From Sciscionella sediminilitoris (lineage in GTDB: Bacteria > Actinomycetota > Actinomycetes > Mycobacteriales > Pseudonocardiaceae), in contig NZ_JALM01000036.1 in assembly GCF_000737195.2 (NCBI RefSeq), forward strand, positions 184,824-248,823: a stretch of DNA of 64,000 nt. The letters are read 5' to 3'. Of the stretch, positions 53,013-61,298 are shown in pieces (position 1 is the stretch's first letter; every line of letters begins with the position of its first letter). The notes under the pieces are model-generated. The model saw only the letters and a list, made by a program, of their open reading frames with translations, was not told the DNA's origin and did not search any database. A program made the position numbers and the translations under genes.

Positions 53013-53843
53013 GTGGCGGAGAAGAAGCGGCGGAACACGACGCTGCGGGTGGTACGCACCGAGCGGCTGACCCCGACGATGATCAGGGTGGTCTTCGGTG
53101 GCGAGGAGCTCGCGGAGTTCGGGTACAACGGATTCACCGACAGCTACGTGAAGCTGTTGTTCCCGAAGCCGGGCGTGGCCTATCCGGAACCGTTCGACAT
53201 CAACCAGATCCGCGAGGAGCTGCCGCGCGAGCAGTGGCCGGACATGCGCACGTACACGGTGCGCTGGCTGGACCGGGAAGCCGGGGAGCTCGCCATCGAT
53301 TTCGTCACCCACGGCGCGGAGGGGCTCGCGGGGCCGTGGGCGCAGACGGCCGGTCCCGGGGACAAGCTCGCGATGCTCGGGCCGGGTGGCGCGTACTCCC
53401 CGCGCGAGGATGTCGCCAGGCATCTGCTCGTCGGCGACGAGAGCGCGCTGCCCGCGATCGGTGCTGCGGTGGAGGCCCTTCCGGACGGCGCGCGGGCGCA
53501 CGCGGTGATCGAGGTCGCCGGTGAGCAGGAACGCCAGCCGTTGACCACCAAGGCCGAGCTGACCGTGACCTGGGTGCACCGGGATGGCGCGCACTACGGG
53601 GAGAAGCTGGTGGAGACCCTGCGCGGGCTCGAGGCGGGCACCGAACCCGTGCACGCCTTCGTGCACGGCGAGGCCGGTGCGGTGAAACAGCTTCGCGGTC
53701 TGTTCCGCGATGAGTGGGGTATTCCCGCGGACCGTCTTTCCATCTCCGGTTATTGGCGTACCGGAATGAACGAGGACGGGCACCAGGCGGCGAAACGGGC
53801 CGAACGCGAGGCCGAAGAGGCGGCAGCGGGCAAATCCGCTTAG
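53013..53843 (+). CDS. Siderophore-interacting protein (ferric-siderophore reductase)
   Basis: A 276-residue flavoprotein of the ViuB/SIP family. An FAD-binding part opens with TPTMIRVVFGGEELAEF and includes MRTYTVRWLD; the reductase part has HLLVGDESALPAIGAAVEAL and SISGYWRTGMNEDG. It reduces ferric siderophores in the cytoplasm to release iron. AAGGAGG precedes GTG 53013. An iron box overlaps the promoter. No siderophore synthesis or uptake genes are adjacent. Confidence 0.93.
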   Translation: MAEKKRRNTTLRVVRTERLTPTMIRVVFGGEELAEFGYNGFTDSYVKLLFPKPGVAYPEPFDINQIREELPREQWPDMRTYTVRWLDREAGELAIDFVTHGAEGLAGPWAQTAGPGDKLAMLGPGGAYSPREDVARHLLVGDESALPAIGAAVEALPDGARAHAVIEVAGEQERQPLTTKAELTVTWVHRDGAHYGEKLVETLRGLEAGTEPVHAFVHGEAGAVKQLRGLFRDEWGIPADRLSISGYWRTGMNEDGHQAAKRAEREAEEAAAGKSA

Positions 53844-53882
53844 ACGTGGGGATAACCACAGGGGGAAAATAAAAGTACAGAC

Positions 53883-53939
53883 GTTCGGTTTGCTAAGGAA
53901 CAATTGCTGGTCATCCGCGTATGGCGGGCAATACCGAAC
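53883..53939 (+). other. Structured element after the siderophore-interacting gene
   Basis: GTTCGGT (53883-53889) and ACCGAAC (53933-53939) pair, extended by 53890-53893 with 53928-53931 around one bulged base. It lies in a less GC-rich stretch between two transcription units; it may be a terminator or a leader RNA of the pnt operon. Confidence 0.4.
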
Positions 53940-53964
53940 CCGTTCTGAATCGGAACAGCGTTGA

Positions 53965-53992
53965 CGGGGCGTCCGCAGCGTGGGACGCCCCG
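53965..53992 (+). terminator. Terminator before the pnt operon
   Basis: A ten-bp stem, 53965-53974 with 53983-53992, and an eight-base loop, followed by TTT. Confidence 0.75.
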
Positions 53993-54040
53993 TTTACCGG
54001 GTAGGTGTGCGAAAGGCGGCAAACAAGCTATGTTTCCGCC

Positions 54041-54088
54041 ATGTCTAACAGCTTCCACAAGGACGGCTTCGTCGAAGGACGCAAATGA
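54041..54088 (+). CDS. Possible 15-residue leader peptide of pntAa
   Basis: ATG 54041 opens MSNSFHKDGFVEGRK and stops with a TGA overlapping the pntAa ATG (ATGA). No strong ribosome binding site precedes it. Either a coupled leader peptide or chance. Confidence 0.35.
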   Translation: MSNSFHKDGFVEGRK

Positions 54089-55209
54089 GCGAGCCGAATC
54101 AGGCGAGCACACCGGCGGCGCGCGTCGGTGTGCCGAAGGAGACCGCGGACGGCGAACGACGCGTCGCGCTGGTGCCGAAGGTGATCGAACGGCTGCGCTC
54201 ACGCGGATTCGAGGTCATCGTCGAGCAGGGCGCCGGTATCGAGGCGCTGATTCCCGATGAGGCCTATACCGAATCGGGCGCCACGATCGGTGATCCGTGG
54301 AGCGCCGATGTCGTCGTCAAGGTCAATCCGCCGAGCTCCGAGGAGATCGGCAAACTCTCCAGCGGATCGACGCTCATCGGGTTTCTTTCCCCGCTGACGA
54401 ACGCCGAAACGATTTCCGGACTGCGCAGCGCGGGGGTCACCGGATTCGCGATGGAATCCATCCCGCGAATTTCGCGTGCCCAATCGATGGACGCGCTTTC
54501 CTCGCAGGCGAACGTCGGCGGTTACAAAGCGGTATTGCTCGCGGCCACCGCGGCGACCCGGTTCTTCCCGATGCTGACCACGGCGGCCGGAACGGTGAAA
54601 CCGGCCACCGCGCTCGTGCTCGGTGTCGGGGTCGCCGGACTGCAGGCGCTCGCCACCGCGAAACGGCTCGGCGCCCGCACCACCGGATACGACGTGCGGC
54701 CCGAGGTCGCCGAACAGGTCCGCTCGCTCGGTGCGCAGTGGCTCGACCTCGGCATCGAGGCGGCCGGTGAGGGCGGCTACGCCCGTGAACTCTCCGAGGA
54801 CGAGAAGGCCGAGCAGCAGAAACGGCTCAGCGAAGCCATTTCCGGTTTCGACGTGGTGATCACCACCGCACTCGTTCCCGGTCGGCCCGCGCCGAAACTG
54901 GTCAGTGCCGATGCGGTGCGCGGAATGCGCGCGGGCAGCGTGATCGTGGACATGGCCGGGGAGACCGGAGGGAACTGCGAGCTGACCGAGCCCGGCGAGA
55001 CCGTGGTCAAACACGATGTCACGATTGCCTCGCCGCTCAACCTTCCCGCGACCATGCCCGAGCATTCCAGCGAACTGTATGCGCGCAATGTGCAGGCCCT
55101 GCTCGAGCTCATGCTCGATTCGGAAGGCGCGTTCGCTCCGGATTTCTCGGACGAGATCCTCGCGAAGTCCTGCGTGACGAGCGAGGCGAAAGACGAGGGG
55201 AATTCCTGA
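54085..55209 (+). CDS. pntAa: NAD(P) transhydrogenase subunit alpha, NAD-binding part
   Basis: A 374-residue protein of the alanine dehydrogenase/PntAa family: VGVPKETADGERRVALVPKV at the N-terminus, RAQSMDALSSQANVGGYKAV, and the NAD-binding ALVLGVGVAGLQALATAKRLG. It binds NAD(H) as domain I of the proton-translocating transhydrogenase, which makes NADPH at the expense of NADH and the proton gradient. AAGGAC is close upstream of ATG 54085. First of three genes. Confidence 0.93.
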   Translation: MSEPNQASTPAARVGVPKETADGERRVALVPKVIERLRSRGFEVIVEQGAGIEALIPDEAYTESGATIGDPWSADVVVKVNPPSSEEIGKLSSGSTLIGFLSPLTNAETISGLRSAGVTGFAMESIPRISRAQSMDALSSQANVGGYKAVLLAATAATRFFPMLTTAAGTVKPATALVLGVGVAGLQALATAKRLGARTTGYDVRPEVAEQVRSLGAQWLDLGIEAAGEGGYARELSEDEKAEQQKRLSEAISGFDVVITTALVPGRPAPKLVSADAVRGMRAGSVIVDMAGETGGNCELTEPGETVVKHDVTIASPLNLPATMPEHSSELYARNVQALLELMLDSEGAFAPDFSDEILAKSCVTSEAKDEGNS

Positions 55210-55210
55210 C

Positions 55211-55528
55211 ATGTTGCTCGCGAATATCGCCATACTCGTGCTCGCCGGTTTCGTCGGCTTCTCGGTCATCTCCAAGGTGCCGAATACCTTGCACACACCC
55301 CTGATGTCCGGCACCAACGCGATTCACGGAATCGTATTGCTCGGCGGACTCATCGTGCTCGGCAGCGGGGCGGACGGATTCTGGTCCAAACTGCTCGCCG
55401 TGGTCGCGATCGTGTTCGGCACCATCAACGTCGTCGGTGGATTCCTGGTCACGGACCGGATGCTGGGCATGTTCAAGCAGAAGCCCGCGACGGACAAGAA
55501 GGCTGCGGCCAAGGACGGTGATTCCTGA
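55211..55528 (+). CDS. pntAb: NAD(P) transhydrogenase subunit alpha, membrane part
   Basis: A 105-residue membrane protein with three or four helices: LLANIAILVLAGFVGFSVIS, then GTNAIHGIVLLGGLIVLGSG. It corresponds to the C-terminal membrane helices of enteric PntA, here a separate polypeptide as in mycobacteria and Rhodospirillum. It contributes to the proton channel with PntB. One base separates it from pntAa, and its stop overlaps the pntB start (TGATG). Confidence 0.92.
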   Translation: MLLANIAILVLAGFVGFSVISKVPNTLHTPLMSGTNAIHGIVLLGGLIVLGSGADGFWSKLLAVVAIVFGTINVVGGFLVTDRMLGMFKQKPATDKKAAAKDGDS

Positions 55529-56922
55529 TGCACACCTTGATCACCGTTCTCTACATCATCGCGTTCGCGCTGTTCATCTACGGCCTGATGGGCCTGACCG
55601 GTCCGCGAACCGCGGTGCGCGGCAACAAGATCGCGGCCGTCGGTATGGCGATCGCGGTCATCGCCACGCTGCTGCAACCCGGAATCAGCAATTGGTGGCT
55701 CATCGCGGGCGCGGTGGTGATCGGTGTGCTGCTCGGCATTCCGTCCGCGCGTCAGGTGAAGATGACCGCGATGCCACAGATGGTGGCGCTGTTCAACGGT
55801 CTCGGTGGCGGGGCCGTCGCGCTGATCGCCTGGGTGGAATTCCGGGATTCCGCCGGGTATCTCGATCGCCCGTTGTATTTCGTGATCGCCTCGCTGTTCG
55901 CCGCGGTCGTCGGTTCGATCTCGTTCTGGGGATCGCTGGTCGCCTTCGGCAAACTGCAGGAGATCCTGCCCGGTAAGCCGGTGAGCGCGGGCAAACTCCA
56001 GCAGCCGCTGAACATTCTCGTCATCCTGCTCACCCTCGCCTGTGCGGTGATCGTCGCGATCGGGGCTTCGCGCACCGAATGGCTGATCGTCGGCGTGCTC
56101 GTGTTCGCCGCGGTGCTCGGCCTGCTCGTGGTGTTCCCGATCGGCGGCGCGGACATGCCCGTGGTGATCTCACTGCTGAACGCGTTCACCGGATTGTCCG
56201 CGGCGGCCATGGGGCTCGCGCTGGAGAACACGGCGATGATCGTGGCAGGCATGATCGTCGGCGCCTCCGGTTCGATCCTCACCGATCAGATGGCCAAGGC
56301 CATGAACCGTTCGATTCCCGCGATCGTGGCGGGCGGTTTCGGTGGTGGCGCGGCCGTCGCCAGTGCCTCGAGCACGGACGCCGGGGAGAAGACGGTGCGC
56401 TCCACGAGTGCTTCGGATGCGGCCATCCAGCTCGCCTACGCCGGTCAGGTCATCGTGGTCCCCGGCTACGGTATGGCGGTCGCGCAGGCCCAGCACGCGG
56501 TCAAGGACATGGCGAAACTGTTGGAAGACAAGGGAGTCAGCGTCAACTACGCCATTCACCCGGTGGCCGGCCGGATGCCGGGGCACATGAACGTGCTGCT
56601 CGCCGAGGCGGACGTACCTTATGACCAGCTCAAGGAAATGGACGACATCAACGGTGAGTTCTCGCGCACCGATGTCACGCTGGTGATCGGGGCGAACGAT
56701 GTCACCAATCCGGCAGCACGTACTGACCCCGGGTCACCGATCCACGGCATGCCCATCCTGAACGTGGACGAGTCCAGGTCGGTGATCGTGTTGAAACGCT
56801 CGATGAGCGCGGGATTTGCGGGCATCGAGAATGAGCTCTACCACAATCCGAAGACGGCGATGCTTTTCGGCGACGCGAAATCCTCGGTCAACGAGGTAAT
56901 CGAGGAGCTGAAAGCGCTCTAA
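55528..56922 (+). CDS. pntB: NAD(P) transhydrogenase subunit beta
   Basis: A 464-residue protein. Eight or nine membrane helices in the first 265 residues (FALFIYGLMGLTGPRTAVRG, LTDQMAKAMNRSIP) form the proton path, and the cytosolic domain III from about 290 binds NADP(H) (IVVPGYGMAVAQAQHAV, MPGHMNVLLAEADVPYD). It completes the transhydrogenase. The length is normal. A T-rich intrinsic terminator lies immediately downstream. Confidence 0.94.
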   Translation: MHTLITVLYIIAFALFIYGLMGLTGPRTAVRGNKIAAVGMAIAVIATLLQPGISNWWLIAGAVVIGVLLGIPSARQVKMTAMPQMVALFNGLGGGAVALIAWVEFRDSAGYLDRPLYFVIASLFAAVVGSISFWGSLVAFGKLQEILPGKPVSAGKLQQPLNILVILLTLACAVIVAIGASRTEWLIVGVLVFAAVLGLLVVFPIGGADMPVVISLLNAFTGLSAAAMGLALENTAMIVAGMIVGASGSILTDQMAKAMNRSIPAIVAGGFGGGAAVASASSTDAGEKTVRSTSASDAAIQLAYAGQVIVVPGYGMAVAQAQHAVKDMAKLLEDKGVSVNYAIHPVAGRMPGHMNVLLAEADVPYDQLKEMDDINGEFSRTDVTLVIGANDVTNPAARTDPGSPIHGMPILNVDESRSVIVLKRSMSAGFAGIENELYHNPKTAMLFGDAKSSVNEVIEELKAL

Positions 56923-56931
56923 GCAGGTATG

Positions 56932-56978
56932 TCAGGGGACCCGCGTGCGTGGCACGCCGGGTCCCCTGACGCGTTTTT
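56932..56978 (+). terminator. Intrinsic terminator of the pnt operon
   Basis: An 11-bp stem, 56932-56942 with 56959-56969, then TTTTT at 56974-56978. Confidence 0.92.
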
Positions 56979-57047
56979 AGCGCACCGATGCCTAGTTGAT
57001 ACCCCCAGGCCGACTGCGCGACGTGCGGGATGCGATACCGTTGCGTT

Positions 57048-57833
57048 ATGAGCAACCCAACGGACAGGCGGGGAAGCTCGACAGCGGTGCAGTCGGTTGA
57101 CCGTGCCATCACTGTGCTTGAGTTCCTTGCGAAACAAGGAGAAGCGGGTATCACCGAGATCGCGGGTGAGCTCGATGTGCACAAGTCCACGGCATCCCGG
57201 CTGGTTTCGGTATTGCAGGCGCGCGGGCTGGTCGAACAGCTCGGCTCGCGTGGGAAGTACGCCATTGGTATCGGGATCGTCCGGCTCGCGGGAGCTGCGA
57301 GCAACCGGACGGATATCGCCTCGTTGAGTCAACCGGTCTGCGAGCAGCTCGCCGAGGAGCTCGGTGAAACGGTGAACGTGGCGATCCTGAACGACGACGG
57401 GGTCGCGGTGAACATCGCGCAGTCGCGTTCCACATCCGCGATCGCCACGCAGAACTGGATCGGTCAGCGGACCGCGCTGCACGCGACGTCGAGCGGAAAG
57501 GTACTGCTGGCCCATCTTCCGTTGGCGCGCAGACGTGCCCTGTTGCGGCGCAGGCTCGAGGAGTTCACGCCGAAGACGATCACCGACAGCGCGGAACTGA
57601 GCACCGAGCTCGACTCGATCGTGCGGGACGGTTACTCCTGGTGTTTCGAGGAGCTGGAACTCGGCATGCACGCGGTCGCGGTTCCGGTACGCGGGGACCA
57701 CGGTGACGTGGTCGCGGCACTTTCCGCCTCCGGGCCCGCCTATCGGCTCACCCGCGAGCGCATCAGGCAGGTCAGCGTGGAGATCATCCGGGCGGCGCGG
57801 GAGCTCTCCGCGAATCTCGGCTACTGGGACTGA
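57048..57833 (+). CDS. IclR-family transcriptional regulator
   Basis: A 261-residue protein starting MSNPTDRRGSSTAVQSVDRA. A winged HTH (about 15-75, VHKSTASRLVSVLQARGLV) is followed by the IclR ligand-binding domain (LHATSSGKVLLAHLP, RDGYSWCFEELELGMHAVAV). The ligand is probably a small organic acid. No adjacent gene is an obvious target; it is a single gene between the pnt operon and cobF. The Gln/Trp-rich SAIATQNWIGQ marks the effector pocket region. Confidence 0.88.
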   Translation: MSNPTDRRGSSTAVQSVDRAITVLEFLAKQGEAGITEIAGELDVHKSTASRLVSVLQARGLVEQLGSRGKYAIGIGIVRLAGAASNRTDIASLSQPVCEQLAEELGETVNVAILNDDGVAVNIAQSRSTSAIATQNWIGQRTALHATSSGKVLLAHLPLARRRALLRRRLEEFTPKTITDSAELSTELDSIVRDGYSWCFEELELGMHAVAVPVRGDHGDVVAALSASGPAYRLTRERIRQVSVEIIRAARELSANLGYWD

Positions 57834-57904
57834 TTCGGCGGTCACCCGGGGTGCTCGTGGGTAGCTCCCGGGTGCCGAACCGCACTCGCGCATAATCAGC
57901 CATT

Positions 57905-58666
57905 GTGCGGAATATTGTGCTGATCGGAATCGGCGAAGGTGACCCGGAACATCTGACGGTGCGCGCTGTCGAGGCGATGCGCAGCGTGGATGTGTTCTTC
58001 ATCCTGGACAAGGGCGAGCGCAAGAAGGAGCTCGTGGACTTCCGCGCCGAGGTGCTCGGCCGGTACGTGCCCGAGGGCGGGTACCGCATCGCGGAGGCGA
58101 ACGACCCGCCACGGGACCGGTCCAGCGCCGAGTACGTGTCCGCGGTCGAGGACTGGCGCAAGCGGCGGGCGGACGTCTGCGAGCGGATGATCGCCGAGGA
58201 GCTCGGCGAGGACGAGACCGGCGCATTCCTCGTCTGGGGCGATCCGACCCTCTACGACAGCACCCTCGGCATCCTCGAGGACATTCTCGCGCGCGGCACG
58301 CTCAGCTTCGAGTACACCGTGATTCCCGGGGTCAGCAGCGTCTCCTCGCTGGTGGCGCGGCACCGCACCGGACTGAACCGGATCGGGCGTCCGGTGCAGA
58401 TCACCACCGGCCGCAGGCTCGCCGAGGGGTTCCCGGACGGCGTGGACGACGTGGTCGTCATGCTGGACGCGCACTGTACGTTCGCCGAGATCGAGAACGC
58501 CGGAATGGAGATCTACTGGGGCGCCTATCTCGGTACTCCCGAGGAGGTCACGGTGTCCGGCACGCTGCCCGAGGTGGCCGAGGAAATCAAGCGGGTCCGC
58601 GCCGAGGCCCGCGAGCGCAACGGCTGGATCATGGATACCTACTTGTTGCGCCGCAACCCTGGGTAG
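57905..58666 (+). CDS. cobF: Precorrin-6A synthase (deacetylating)
   Basis: A 253-residue SAM-dependent tetrapyrrole methylase. [20 protein letters not shown] opens the fold, and [20 protein letters not shown] with [20 protein letters not shown] form the SAM and substrate site. CobF methylates precorrin-5 at C1 in the aerobic B12 pathway. It stands apart from other cob genes in this window. Its presence means B12 is made with oxygen-requiring steps, in line with the two cobalamin riboswitches here. Confidence 0.93.
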   Translation: MRNIVLIGIGEGDPEHLTVRAVEAMRSVDVFFILDKGERKKELVDFRAEVLGRYVPEGGYRIAEANDPPRDRSSAEYVSAVEDWRKRRADVCERMIAEELGEDETGAFLVWGDPTLYDSTLGILEDILARGTLSFEYTVIPGVSSVSSLVARHRTGLNRIGRPVQITTGRRLAEGFPDGVDDVVVMLDAHCTFAEIENAGMEIYWGAYLGTPEEVTVSGTLPEVAEEIKRVRAEARERNGWIMDTYLLRRNPG

Positions 58667-58715
58667 CGATCCGCAACATTGGCGGGGTCCGCGCGCTGCG
58701 TGGCAGGATGACGTA

Positions 58716-59717
58716 GTGAAGATCGGTTACAAAGCATCCGCGGAACAGTTCGGCCCCCGGGATCTCGTCGAGTACGCGGTGCGGGCCGAAGAACTTGGCC
58801 TCGACAGTGTCATGGTCTCTGATCACTTCCAGCCCTGGCGGCACAACGGCGGGCACGCACCCTTCTCGATGGCCTGGATGGGCGCGGTCGGGGAGCGGAC
58901 CTCGCGGGTCCAGCTGGGCACCAGCGTGCTCACCGCGACCTTCCGGTACAACCCCGCGGTGGTCGCGCAGGCCTTCGGCACCCTCGGCTGCCTGTTCCCC
59001 GGCCGGGTGATGCTCGGGATCGGCACCGGCGAGGCACTGAACGAGCTGGCCGTCGCCAAGTTCGAGTGGCCCGCCTTCAAGGAGCGGTTCGCGCGGCTGC
59101 GGGAATCGGTGCGCCTGATGCGCGCCCTGTGGGACGGCGAACGGGTCAGCTTCGACGGCGACTACTACCAGACCGACAACGCCACCGTGTACGACCGCCC
59201 GGACGAGCGCATCCCGGTGTTCGTGGCCGCCGGTGGGCCGGTCGTCGCGAAGTACGCCGGCCGCGCCGGTGACGGATTCATCTGCACCAGCGGAAAAGGC
59301 CCGGAACTGTACACGGACAAGCTGCTTCCCGCCGTCGAGGAAGGGCTCTCCGCTGCGGGCAAGGAACCCGGCTCGATCGAGAAGATGATCGAGATCAAGC
59401 TCTCCTACGACCGCGATCACGAGCGGGCCATCGAGAACACCAGGTTCTGGGGACCGCTCGCGCTCTCCGCCGAGCAGAAGCACAGCCTCTCCGACCCGGT
59501 GGAGATGGAAAAGGCAGGCGATGCCCTGACCAGTGAGCAGATCGCCAGCCGGTGGATCGTCGCCTCCGATCCGGAGGAAGCGATCGAGAAGGTGAAGTTT
59601 TACCTCGACGCGGGCTTCGACCACCTGGTGTTCCACGGCCCGGGCAACGACCAGGAGCGGTTCCTCACCCAGTTCACCGAGGATGTGGTGCCGAAACTGC
59701 GGGAGCTCGGCGCATAG
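58716..59717 (+). CDS. fgd: F420-dependent glucose-6-phosphate dehydrogenase
   Basis: A 333-residue LLM-family enzyme. [19 protein letters not shown] at the N-terminus, [18 protein letters not shown] with the catalytic His and Trp, and [14 protein letters not shown] are nearly identical to Fgd1 of mycobacteria (Rv0407). It oxidises glucose 6-phosphate and reduces F420, supplying F420H2 for the LLM reductases elsewhere in the window. Its last 44 bases overlap the end of the convergent TauE/SafE gene. Confidence 0.95.
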   Translation: MKIGYKASAEQFGPRDLVEYAVRAEELGLDSVMVSDHFQPWRHNGGHAPFSMAWMGAVGERTSRVQLGTSVLTATFRYNPAVVAQAFGTLGCLFPGRVMLGIGTGEALNELAVAKFEWPAFKERFARLRESVRLMRALWDGERVSFDGDYYQTDNATVYDRPDERIPVFVAAGGPVVAKYAGRAGDGFICTSGKGPELYTDKLLPAVEEGLSAAGKEPGSIEKMIEIKLSYDRDHERAIENTRFWGPLALSAEQKHSLSDPVEMEKAGDALTSEQIASRWIVASDPEEAIEKVKFYLDAGFDHLVFHGPGNDQERFLTQFTEDVVPKLRELGA

Positions 59718-60501
59718 CGAACAGTTCGCGGATCGCCATCGCGATGGCGAACGTGCCGAACACCAGGGAGAGCACCGTTCCGGACAGCGCGAGCGCGAGC
59801 AGGGCGCCCGCGATCGCGCCCGGGACGGCCCCGAGATTGAGCAGCACGGACAGCCGCCCGTCCGCGGTGCCCTGGCGCAGGTGCACGACGGTGCTCACGA
59901 TCGAGGTCGGCAGGAACATCAGCAGCGAGGTGCCCTCCGCGGTGTGCAGATCGGTGCCGAACAGCAGCACGAGCGCCGGTACCGCGAGCAACCCGCCGCC
60001 GAGGCCCATCGCGCCCGCCCAGGCACCGATGAGCACCCCGGTCACGGTGGCGAGCGGGAGCACGAACCAGAGTTCGGCGAGCAGCTGCTGGCTGAACAGC
60101 GCCGCACCGCCACTGGGATCGAGCCCGAAGGCGTCCAGGAACAGCTTCGTCCCGGTGACCAGCAACACCGCGAGGAACAGCACGCGCAGCAAGGTTTCCG
60201 GGAGCCGGGTGAGGAGTTTGGCGCCGAAGAACCCGCCGATCACGCTGCCCAGCATGAGGCCGGAGCCGCTGCGCAGATCGACTCCGCCGCCACCGAGGGC
60301 GAACACCACCGGGCCGACCAGGCACACCGCGATGTTCGCGGCCGCCGAGGTGCCGTGCAGCACCGCGCGCGGCAAGGTGGTGAGCCGGTCGAGGGCGGGC
60401 ACGTAGATCACGCCGCTGCCGCCGCCGAGCAAACCGCCGACGGCCGCGCCGATCCCGCCGAGGACCGTGGCACTCGCCGTGCCGAGCCGGTCAGTGGCCA
60501 T
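59674..60501 (-). CDS. TauE/SafE-family sulfite or sulfonate exporter
   Basis: A 275-residue membrane protein with about eight segments. [20 protein letters not shown] and [20 protein letters not shown] are the duplicated glycine-rich halves typical of TauE/SafE/YfcA. The substrate (sulfite, sulfoacetate or another anion) is not resolved. Its start overlaps the stop of the upstream GntR regulator (TGATG), so it is probably that regulator's main target. Confidence 0.88.
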   Translation of the reverse strand: MATDRLGTASATVLGGIGAAVGGLLGGGSGVIYVPALDRLTTLPRAVLHGTSAAANIAVCLVGPVVFALGGGGVDLRSGSGLMLGSVIGGFFGAKLLTRLPETLLRVLFLAVLLVTGTKLFLDAFGLDPSGGAALFSQQLLAELWFVLPLATVTGVLIGAWAGAMGLGGGLLAVPALVLLFGTDLHTAEGTSLLMFLPTSIVSTVVHLRQGTADGRLSVLLNLGAVPGAIAGALLALALSGTVLSLVFGTFAIAMAIRELFAMRRAPAVSAPHPR

Positions 60502-61196
60502 CAGCCGGTTTCCCGCAGCGGGGAGGAGATCGAATCCAGATTCGCCAGGGTCGCCGCGATCGCGGCAGCCGCATCCCCGCGTTCGATGGCCGCGAGCAGG
60601 TCCGCGTGCGCGCAGGCGGTGTCCGGCACATCCGCGTCCTCGGTGATGCGGTCCAGCGTGGCCGCGCGGATGGTCGGCAGCACCGCGTCGTAGAGCCCGA
60701 GCAGCAGGGCGTTCCCGGACAGCGCCACGATGCCCCGGTGGAATTCCAGGTCGCTGTCCACATAACGGGCCGCATCGCCTGCCTGATTGCGTTCGGCGAG
60801 CTTGTCGCGCACCGCGCCGAGTTCCCCTGGGCGGGCCCGCGCCGAGGCCAGGCGCGCCGCCTCCACCTCGATGCCCCGGCGCACTTCGTAGACCTCCAGC
60901 AGCCGGGCCTTGCGCAGCAGTTCGCCCACATCCGGTTCGTTCTTGGCTTGCTCGAGCACGAAGGTGCCCGAGCCGTGGCGTACCTCGAGCAGCCCGTCAC
61001 GGGCGAGCAGCCGGACCGCCTCGCGCACCGAGGACCGCCCGACGCCGAGCTCGGCGGCGAGAGCGGACTCGTTCGGCAGCTTCTGCCCCGGCGCCCAGCG
61101 CCGTTCGCGCAGCTGTTCCCGGAGTGCCTGCTCGATCTGCGGCACGATCGGCCCGTGATTGATCCGGTGCACCGCGCCCTGGTTGGCTCCTGTCAC
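60501..61196 (-). CDS. GntR/FadR-family regulator with FCD domain
   Basis: A 231-residue protein. A winged HTH (about 18-82, LPNESALAAELGVGRSSVRE, ARDGLLEVRHGSGTFV) is followed by an all-helical FCD domain with the expected Asp and His metal residues (DSDLEFHRGIVALSG, TACAHADLLAAI). The ligand is probably an organic acid. It is translationally coupled to the TauE/SafE exporter; a perfect palindrome lies just upstream of its start. Confidence 0.88.
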   Translation of the reverse strand: MTGANQGAVHRINHGPIVPQIEQALREQLRERRWAPGQKLPNESALAAELGVGRSSVREAVRLLARDGLLEVRHGSGTFVLEQAKNEPDVGELLRKARLLEVYEVRRGIEVEAARLASARARPGELGAVRDKLAERNQAGDAARYVDSDLEFHRGIVALSGNALLLGLYDAVLPTIRAATLDRITEDADVPDTACAHADLLAAIERGDAAAAIAATLANLDSISSPLRETG

Positions 61197-61217
61197 GGGA
61201 AGGAGCCTAGCAAGTCG

Positions 61218-61229
61218 TCAGACGTCTGA
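61218..61229 (-). promoter_or_regulatory. Palindromic operator before the GntR gene
   Basis: TCAGACGTCTGA, a perfect 12-base palindrome centred 28 bases upstream of the GntR start; consistent with the dyads bound by FadR-type GntR regulators. Confidence 0.6.
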
Positions 61230-61298
61230 GAAGTAGGTGCTGATATGTCGACAAATCGGCGGGGCGAACCGTCCGGTCCACCCCGCCGATCGAGAGCC

